From Chryseobacterium gleum (GTDB lineage: Bacteria > Bacteroidota > Bacteroidia > Flavobacteriales_C > GCA-002722245): a DNA stretch of 8,115 nucleotides. Below, piece by piece: positions 1-4,377 of the stretch. The notes beneath the pieces are model-generated. The model did not search any database. It saw nothing but the letters and a program-made list of their open reading frames with translations, and was not told the origin of the DNA. The DNA lies in NCBI GenBank assembly GCA_945903925.1, contig CAMDPJ010000099.1, positions 1-8,115 of the forward strand, written 5' to 3'. How positions within the stretch are numbered: position 1 is the stretch's first letter; each line of letters opens with the position of its first letter. The position numbers and the translations under genes were made by a program.

Positions 1-176
1 GCATCCTTTAGTTGTTCGAAAAATTCTACATGAATTACAGTCCATGGTCGATATTTTACAGTGTGTCCTTTTTTAGAGAAATGATTGTGAGAATGAAATC
101 GATTAATTAAATCGGAAGTATAGCCAATGTAAATTTGATTATGGCTATACGAATACAAAACGTATACAGCATACAT
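1..176 (-). CDS. GIY-YIG nuclease family protein, N-terminal part (cut by window edge)
   Basis: Only the first 58 codons are inside the window; the C-terminus lies to the left of base 1. The visible protein starts MYAVYVLYS and continues with IYIGYTSDL, then R26 and H30. These match the small stand-alone GIY-YIG fold: the VYV/YIG pair of strands (Y5, Y16-I17-G18) and the catalytic-type arginine helix. A YRPW segment (42-45) and an HVEFFE segment (49-54) follow, as in the roughly 80-100 residue Bacteroidota proteins often labelled excinuclease subunit C-like. Proteins with this fold cut DNA with a single metal ion, but the role of these short versions is unknown. The ATG at 174-176 is the only reasonable start, since an in-frame TAA lies one codon before it. 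No convincing promoter is seen between it and the tRNA terminator upstream; low-level read-through from the tRNA transcript is possible. The fold call is firm and the function is not. Confidence 0.85.
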   Translation of the reverse strand, partial: MYAVYVLYSYSHNQIYIGYTSDLINRFHSHNHFSKKGHTVKYRPWTVIHVEFFEQLKD

Positions 177-198
177 GAGTTAAATAAGTTTAGTTAGT

Positions 199-228
199 AA
201 AAAGTCCCAAATTGCTTCGGGACTTTTT
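199..228 (-). terminator. Rho-independent terminator after tRNA-Met
   Basis: This is a perfect 10-bp inverted repeat, AAAAAGTCCC with GGGACTTTTT, around a 10-base loop. On the minus strand it begins 3 bases after the tRNA discriminator base, and the U-rich arm ends the hairpin. That is where a terminator for the tRNA transcript belongs. Because the stem carries A-tracts and T-tracts on both sides it could work in either direction, but no plus-strand gene in the window runs into it. Confidence 0.85.
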
Positions 229-230
229 TG

Positions 231-304
231 TAGCGCGGGGGAGATTTGAACTCCCGACCTCAGGGTTATGAATCCTGCGCTCTAACCAACTGAGCTACCG
301 CGCC
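231..304 (-). tRNA. tRNA-Met (anticodon CAT, elongator type)
   Basis: The 74-base minus-strand sequence folds as a full cloverleaf. The acceptor is GGCGCGG with CCGCGCT (first pair G-U) and the discriminator is A. The D stem is GCTC/GAGC. The anticodon stem is CAGGA/CCCTG, with an A-C mismatch next to the loop. The loop TTCATAA gives anticodon CAT, the variable loop is AGGTC, and the T stem is GGGAG/CTCCC around TTCAAAT. CAT can mean elongator Met, initiator Met or lysidine-modified Ile. The initiator is unlikely because there is no 1-72 C-A mismatch and no GGG/CCC run in the anticodon stem. The sequence resembles Bacteroidota elongator tRNA-Met as I know it. The 3' CCA is not encoded. Transcription probably starts at the promoter at 411-442, passes through the tRNA relic and ends at the hairpin at 199-228. 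Confidence 0.95.
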
Positions 305-340
305 AAATATTTTAAAAGCCTTACTTGCTTTGAACTCCCG

Positions 341-356
341 TCCGTCAGCTGACGGA
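341..356. repeat. 16-bp perfect palindrome, unit 1 (TCCGTCAGCTGACGGA)
   Basis: This is a perfect 16-base palindrome, made of TCCGTCAG and its exact reverse complement. It lies inside the tRNA relic, in place of the 10 bases that span the 3' anticodon stem and variable loop in the intact copy. It matches the second unit (369-384) at 13 of 16 positions, so the two look like members of one element family. With no loop it would form a cruciform only poorly, and it could equally be a binding site for a dimeric protein. Confidence 0.75.
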
Positions 357-368
357 TATGAATCCTGC

Positions 369-384
369 TCAGTCCGCTGACTGA
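369..384. repeat. 16-bp interrupted palindrome, unit 2 (TCAGTCCGCTGACTGA)
   Basis: The arms TCAGTC and GACTGA flank a CGCT loop. The unit occupies the D-arm position of the tRNA relic and is 13/16 identical to the perfect palindrome 12 bases away. An alternative reading is that it is simply a mutated D arm: on the minus strand TCAG/CTGA can still pair as a 4-bp stem around an 8-base loop. The similarity to unit 1 favours a common origin. Confidence 0.6.
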
Positions 385-410
385 TACCTCGCCAAATATT
401 TTTCGGGCTG

Positions 411-442
411 CAAACATAAAGTATTAGTTATAAAATCACAAA
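411..442 (-). promoter_or_regulatory. Bacteroidota-type promoter for the tRNA-Met transcript
   Basis: On the minus strand TTTG (439-442) is followed by a 20-base spacer and then TATGTTTG (411-418). This is an exact match to the phylum's -33 TTTG / -7 TAnnTTTG pattern with usual spacing. Transcription would begin near 404, about 11 bases before the relic and 100 before the intact tRNA. The match is seen directly; activity is inferred. Confidence 0.65.
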
Positions 443-449
443 TATTAGA

Positions 450-457
450 TAAATTTG
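450..457 (+). promoter_or_regulatory. Candidate -7 element upstream of the permease-glycosyltransferase unit
   Basis: TAAATTTG matches TAnnTTTG exactly and lies 39 bases before the GTG start of the permease. No clear TTTG is found 17-23 bases upstream; the best is a weak TTAGTT near 424-429. The -33 region would fall inside the opposing tRNA promoter, so the two would be back to back and overlapping. Confidence 0.4.
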
Positions 458-496
458 AGAGCAAGGAATAATGTGTAATTTCAGTAATTGAGTATA

Positions 497-1921
497 GTGA
501 AACGTCTGCATCTCTTTATTATAAAGGCTTTTATCGGTCCGTTTATTCTTAATTTAATCATTACAGATTTTCTGTTTTTAATGATATGGATGTGGAAGTA
601 CGTGGATGATTTGATAGGGAAGGGGCTTGATTTATCGGTTATTTTAGAAATGATGTGGTATGCTGCTTTGTGGCATGTGCCCATGTGCTTGCCTTTATCA
701 ATCTTACTTTCTTCCATCATGGCTTTTGGTAAGTTGGGAGAAACCAATGAGCTTACTTCTCTAAAATCATTGGGCATCTCTTTGCAGAAAACAATGTTTT
801 CATTAATTCTGTTTAATGCTATGATGTCGGTGGGCGCTTTTTATTTTAGCAATATTGCTTTGCCGCTAACTGCTTTCAAAATGCATAGCTTACTCAATGA
901 TATTGTGCAGAAAAAACCCGAACTCAATATTCCAGAAGGTGTATTTTACAATGGTATGCACGATTATACCATTAGGGTTGATAAAAAATACCAAGATCAA
1001 ACCATGAGAGGGGTGATGCTTTTTGATCATCACAGCAGCGATAACAATAGCTTCATGATTGCCGATTCGGGTAGAATTGAAAATATAATGGGAGGGAAAT
1101 ACATGAAGCTCTCTTTGGTAAACGGACACGCCTACAAAGAAGACAGGTCGGTAAACGACCAAAATCCGAACAGCATACGAACCCTATTGCGAAGTTCTTT
1201 TAAGGAGCATATTATTTATATTGATATGTCGGCTTACAATTTTAACAAAACAGAAGGCACAGTGTTTAGAAACTCTGCTCAAATGATGAACATAGATCAG
1301 TTGGAATACTGCATTGATTCGTTAGATGTAGAGTTGGTGGTTAGAAGAAAGAGCTTGGAAAAAGACATGAACACTTACTATTATTTCAATAACGATATTT
1401 TGGCTAAGTTAGATACTGTGCAGGCATTCTTGCTAGATTCGAATATTATGGCAATGATACCTGTCGATAAAAAATTAAATGTATTGCGTGAGGCCGAGCA
1501 GGTGGTGCGCTCGGCGCAAGGGTACCCTAGCAGATCGCATTTGTTTGAGAAAGATTTATCGAGAAGCAAAAACAATTATCGATTAGAATGGCATAAGAAA
1601 TTCACCCTTTCGGTGGCTTGTTTCATTTTGTTTTTCATTGGTGCTCCGCTGGGCGCAATTGTAAGAAAAGGTGGTTTGGGTTGGCCGGTTGTTATTGCTG
1701 TATTGTTCTTTTTGGTGTATTATGTTATTTCCATCATTTTCGAGAAAATGGCTAAAAACGATAATATCGATGCCATGATAGGCATGTGGATGGCATCTTC
1801 TGTATTGATGCCAATAGGCGTTTTCTTAACGTATAAATCAACCCGCGATTCTAAATTGTTTAGCATGTCTAACTACATAGGGGGAATTAGAAAAGTTGGT
1901 TCGTTTTTCAAAAAGAAGTAG
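497..1921 (+). CDS. LptF/LptG-family permease (YjgP/YjgQ type), long form
   Basis: LptF and LptG form the inner-membrane part of the LptB2FG transporter, which extracts lipopolysaccharide and passes it to LptC and the outer membrane. The 474-residue protein has three membrane helices near 9-32, 49-75 and 99-122, then a large periplasmic part (about 125-365), then three more helices near 369-389, 395-415 and 427-445. The family signature FIGAPLGAIVRKGG is at 380-393, preceded by WHKKF. Enterobacterial members are about 360 residues. The extra length is a polar, probably helical stretch at about 263-360 after the beta-jellyroll, just before helix four. An in-frame TAA at 485-487 limits the start. 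I prefer GTG at 497, which gives MKRLHLFIIKAFIGPF, the usual N-terminus of Bacteroidota members; TTG at 488 would add three residues. No strong ribosome site precedes either. It heads an operon with two glycosyltransferases, 1 base apart. Whether it is LptF or LptG is undecided. Confidence 0.9.
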   Translation: MKRLHLFIIKAFIGPFILNLIITDFLFLMIWMWKYVDDLIGKGLDLSVILEMMWYAALWHVPMCLPLSILLSSIMAFGKLGETNELTSLKSLGISLQKTMFSLILFNAMMSVGAFYFSNIALPLTAFKMHSLLNDIVQKKPELNIPEGVFYNGMHDYTIRVDKKYQDQTMRGVMLFDHHSSDNNSFMIADSGRIENIMGGKYMKLSLVNGHAYKEDRSVNDQNPNSIRTLLRSSFKEHIIYIDMSAYNFNKTEGTVFRNSAQMMNIDQLEYCIDSLDVELVVRRKSLEKDMNTYYYFNNDILAKLDTVQAFLLDSNIMAMIPVDKKLNVLREAEQVVRSAQGYPSRSHLFEKDLSRSKNNYRLEWHKKFTLSVACFILFFIGAPLGAIVRKGGLGWPVVIAVLFFLVYYVISIIFEKMAKNDNIDAMIGMWMASSVLMPIGVFLTYKSTRDSKLFSMSNYIGGIRKVGSFFKKK

Positions 1922-1922
1922 A

Positions 1923-3119
1923 ATGAAGATATTGCAAATTTGTCAGCGCCCCCCGTATCCTCCAATTGATGGAGGAGCTATAGGTATGGATAATATTACG
2001 CAAGGTATGCTAGAGCTTGGTCATCAGGTGAAAGTGCTTACTGTATGCACTTCTAAGCATCCAGTTCAATACGATAAAATAGAGAAAGAATATTTACAAA
2101 AAACATCTTTAGAAGCAGTATTTATCGACACTTCCATTCACGTGATGGATGCTTTTCTTAATTTGTTTGAAAGTGCTTCGTACAATGTAAAACGATTTAT
2201 TTCTGCTGATTTCGAAAGAAAACTAACCGAAATATTGGGAGAATGCGAATATGATATTGTTTTGTTAGAAAGCTTGTATGTTACGCCTTATATAGATTTA
2301 ATCAGGAGTTTTTCAAATGCCAAAATAGTATTGCGCTCGCCCAATGTAGAGTATATTATTTGGGAACGTGTAGCCGAAAACGCCAACAATATTTTAAAAA
2401 AACCTTACTTAACTCTTTTGTCGAAAAGATTGAAAGAGTACGAAAAATCAATTTTAGATAAGTTAGATGGCATTGCATCAGTAACAAAAGAAGACTTGGC
2501 CATTTTTAAAGAAATGGGTTTTAAAGGAAAAGAAATTGCAGTGCCAACGGGCATTATTATCGATAAAGATTTGTTTGTGAAAGAAGAAAAAGTAGAGGAT
2601 TTTTCTGTTTTTCATATTGCATCAATGAACTGGTTGCCCAATGTTGAAGCGGTTGATTGGTTTTTAAAAAATGTTTGGCATTTAGTATTGCAAAAGGTGC
2701 CTAAGGCAAAGTTGTATTTGGCGGGTAGAGACATGCCCGAATGGCTGATGAAACATCAACAAAAAAATGTAATTATTGTAGGAGAAGTGGCCAACGCTCG
2801 AGATTTTTATAAGAGTAAAAAAGTGATGGTGGTGCCCATTCTTTCGGGCGGAGGTATGCGAGTAAAAATTATTGAAGGAATGGCCATAGGTAAAAGTATT
2901 GTTTCTACTAGCATTGGTGCCGAAGGAATTCATTGTGCGCATGGAAAGCATATATTAATTGCCAACTCACCAGTAGATTTTGCTTCTGCGGTCATTCAAT
3001 GCTTGCAAGACAATCAATTAATAAAACGTTTGGCGGGCAATGCACAACAGCTTATTAAAGAAGAGTTTGACAATGCAGCCATCTGTAAAAAAATTGAACT
3101 TTTTTTAAAAGAATTGTAA
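1923..3119 (+). CDS. GT4-type (GT-B fold) glycosyltransferase, first of a tandem pair
   Basis: This 398-residue protein is a predicted cytosolic retaining glycosyltransferase that moves a sugar from a nucleotide donor to a glycan or lipid acceptor. The N-terminal domain opens MKILQICQRPPYPPIDGGA; the glycine-rich loop at 10-18 is typical of GT4 enzymes that bind the acceptor side. The C-terminal donor domain begins around 225 with FHIASMNWLPNVEA, continues with KLYLAGRD (263-270) and ends in the donor-site motif at 305-336, PILSGGGMRVKIIEGM followed by IVSTSIGAEGI. E318 is the second glutamate of the GT4 E-x7-E motif. The first is replaced by G310, as in the GGG-R-K branch of the family. The ATG at 1923 is 1 base after the permease stop, so the genes are probably translated together. 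Sugar and acceptor cannot be deduced. Likely products are steps in lipopolysaccharide core, O-antigen or another surface glycan. Confidence 0.9.
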   Translation: MKILQICQRPPYPPIDGGAIGMDNITQGMLELGHQVKVLTVCTSKHPVQYDKIEKEYLQKTSLEAVFIDTSIHVMDAFLNLFESASYNVKRFISADFERKLTEILGECEYDIVLLESLYVTPYIDLIRSFSNAKIVLRSPNVEYIIWERVAENANNILKKPYLTLLSKRLKEYEKSILDKLDGIASVTKEDLAIFKEMGFKGKEIAVPTGIIIDKDLFVKEEKVEDFSVFHIASMNWLPNVEAVDWFLKNVWHLVLQKVPKAKLYLAGRDMPEWLMKHQQKNVIIVGEVANARDFYKSKKVMVVPILSGGGMRVKIIEGMAIGKSIVSTSIGAEGIHCAHGKHILIANSPVDFASAVIQCLQDNQLIKRLAGNAQQLIKEEFDNAAICKKIELFLKEL

Positions 3120-4301
3120 GTGCAAAAACCAAAAACTATAGTGTTGTTGTCTCGACTTCCTTATCCATTAGAGAAGGGAGATAAGTTGCGTGCTTACCAT
3201 TTTATTAAGGAGTTTTCGAAATGGCAAGATGTTTATTTAATAGCCATTTCCGATCAAGAAGGAGAGCAAAGCAGTATAGTTGAACTCAGTAAATTCTGTA
3301 AAGAAGTTCATGTTTTTCCTATCTCAACATGGTCGATACTTAAAAATATATTGCGCTCATTCATTTTGAAATTACCTTTTCAAGCAGGGTATTTTTACAA
3401 CTCAAAAGTGGCACAAGATATTCATTTGTTGATCGATCAAATTAAACCCAACCATATTTTCCTTCAACTTTTGCGCACCACAGAATATGTGAAAAATCTT
3501 TTTGATGTAGAGATGACCATCGATTATATGGATGCTTTTGCCAAAGGCATGGAGCGAAGAATTGATGGTTCTCGTTTTCCAATGAAGCAAATTTACCGAA
3601 TAGAATATTTTCGATTAAGAAATTATGAAGCACTTGTTTATCCTTGGTTTAAAAACAAAATAATTATTTCCGAACAAGATTTACATAGTTTGTATATTGC
3701 AAATGTTGATGATGTTAAAGTAATTCCAAACGGTGTAGATACCGATTACTTTGTGCCAGCTGCAAGAGAAAAAAAATACGACATTATTTTCTTTGGTAAT
3801 ATGTCTTATCCACCCAATGTATCTGCAGCAATTTATTTGTGTAAAGAAATTTTGCCCGAGCTACTCAAATCTTTTCCCAATTTAAAAGTAGTGATAGGAG
3901 GTACCGATCCTTCGCGAGAAGTGCAAGCTTTGGCCAATAAAAATGTTGAGATTACTGGGTGGGTAGATGATATACGCAATATTATAGCGCAATCTAAAAT
4001 AGCAGTAGCCCCCATGTTGATTGGTACGGGCTTGCAAAATAAATTGCTTCAGGCAATGGCCATGCAAATACCTTGTGTTACATCCACTTTAGCCAACAAT
4101 GCTTTAGGGGCAGTGCATGGTGAATCTATTTTGGTTGGTCGAACTACCGAAGATTATGTGAAACAGGTATCTTCTTTATTAAGGAACAAAGCGCTTAGCG
4201 ACAAAATAGCCATCAGCGGCGAGCAGTTTGTAAAAGCTAATTTCAATTGGGAGGCTTATGCGCGTAAAATACACGAGTTGATGTATGGAGGTGATGATTA
4301 G
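3120..4301 (+). CDS. GT4-type (GT-B fold) glycosyltransferase, second of a tandem pair
   Basis: This 393-residue protein has the same architecture as its upstream neighbour. An N-terminal SRLPYPLEKGDKLRAYH motif (11-27) resembles the PEP-CTERM/EpsH-associated sugar transferase group. The donor domain starts near 221 with DIIFFGNMSYPPNVSA, followed by LKVVIGG (255-261), ITGWVDD (278-284) and the nucleotide-sugar motif at 298-313, PMLIGTGLQNKLLQAM. In most relatives the second glutamate of E-x7-E stands where this protein has Q311 (codon CAG), and T303 occupies the first position, so both acidic residues are absent. Activity may be altered, though Gln could still hydrogen-bond the donor ribose. 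The GTG start follows the previous TAA with no spacing and in the same frame. No ribosome site is visible, so translation probably depends on termination and restart. The two enzymes look like diverged duplicates; an envelope-glycan role is inferred from the neighbours. Confidence 0.88.
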   Translation: MQKPKTIVLLSRLPYPLEKGDKLRAYHFIKEFSKWQDVYLIAISDQEGEQSSIVELSKFCKEVHVFPISTWSILKNILRSFILKLPFQAGYFYNSKVAQDIHLLIDQIKPNHIFLQLLRTTEYVKNLFDVEMTIDYMDAFAKGMERRIDGSRFPMKQIYRIEYFRLRNYEALVYPWFKNKIIISEQDLHSLYIANVDDVKVIPNGVDTDYFVPAAREKKYDIIFFGNMSYPPNVSAAIYLCKEILPELLKSFPNLKVVIGGTDPSREVQALANKNVEITGWVDDIRNIIAQSKIAVAPMLIGTGLQNKLLQAMAMQIPCVTSTLANNALGAVHGESILVGRTTEDYVKQVSSLLRNKALSDKIAISGEQFVKANFNWEAYARKIHELMYGGDD

Positions 4302-4324
4302 TTAAGATTAACTTCATTATATTC

Positions 4325-4358
4325 TTGTTTTCAAACTAAACAATTAATGTTATTTTCG
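4325..4358 (+). promoter_or_regulatory. Candidate promoter for the YfhO-family gene
   Basis: TTG (4325-4327), a 23-base spacer and TATTTTCG (4351-4358) match the Bacteroidota pattern with one mismatch in TAnnTTTG, at the upper end of normal spacing. Transcription would start near 4364, about 14 bases before the ATG. It lies in the only sizeable gap of the plus-strand cluster, so the gene may be transcribed both alone and by read-through. Its AT-rich setting makes chance matches likely. Confidence 0.4.
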
Positions 4359-4377
4359 TTCCACTAAAATTTAAGTC

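Larger units (their letters stand above)
329..393 (-). pseudogene. Decayed partial copy of the neighbouring tRNA-Met
   Basis: Read on the minus strand, this stretch repeats blocks of the intact tRNA in order: GGCGaGGTA (acceptor 5' side), CAGGATTCATA (anticodon arm with CAT) and CGGGAGTTCAAA (T stem 5' side and T loop). The 5' flank is also shared (AATATTTGGCG). The blocks are separated by two palindromic units in place of the D arm and of the stretch from the 3' side of the anticodon stem to the variable loop. The 3' half of the T stem and the 3' acceptor strand are missing: no CTCCC and no CCTCGCC follows. It therefore cannot form a tRNA. It sits immediately downstream of a promoter with a leader of about 11 bases. 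I infer that it was the first gene of a tandem tRNA-Met pair and has decayed. Confidence 0.8.

Noticed and set aside
329..393. Treating the relic as a functional unusual tRNA
   Set aside because: The 3' half of the T stem and the 3' acceptor strand have no complement downstream, so no cloverleaf can form.
1896..1922. Upstream TTG extension of the first glycosyltransferase, overlapping the permease
   Set aside because: It adds nine residues (MVRFSKRSR) with no family similarity, while the ATG at 1923 gives the standard MKILQI start.
4300..4313. AGTTAAgaTTAACT inverted repeat over the stop codon of the second glycosyltransferase, followed by T-rich sequence
   Set aside because: The stem is AT-only apart from one pair at each end and the loop is 2-4 bases, so it is too weak to call a terminator; such repeats are common by chance in AT-rich DNA.
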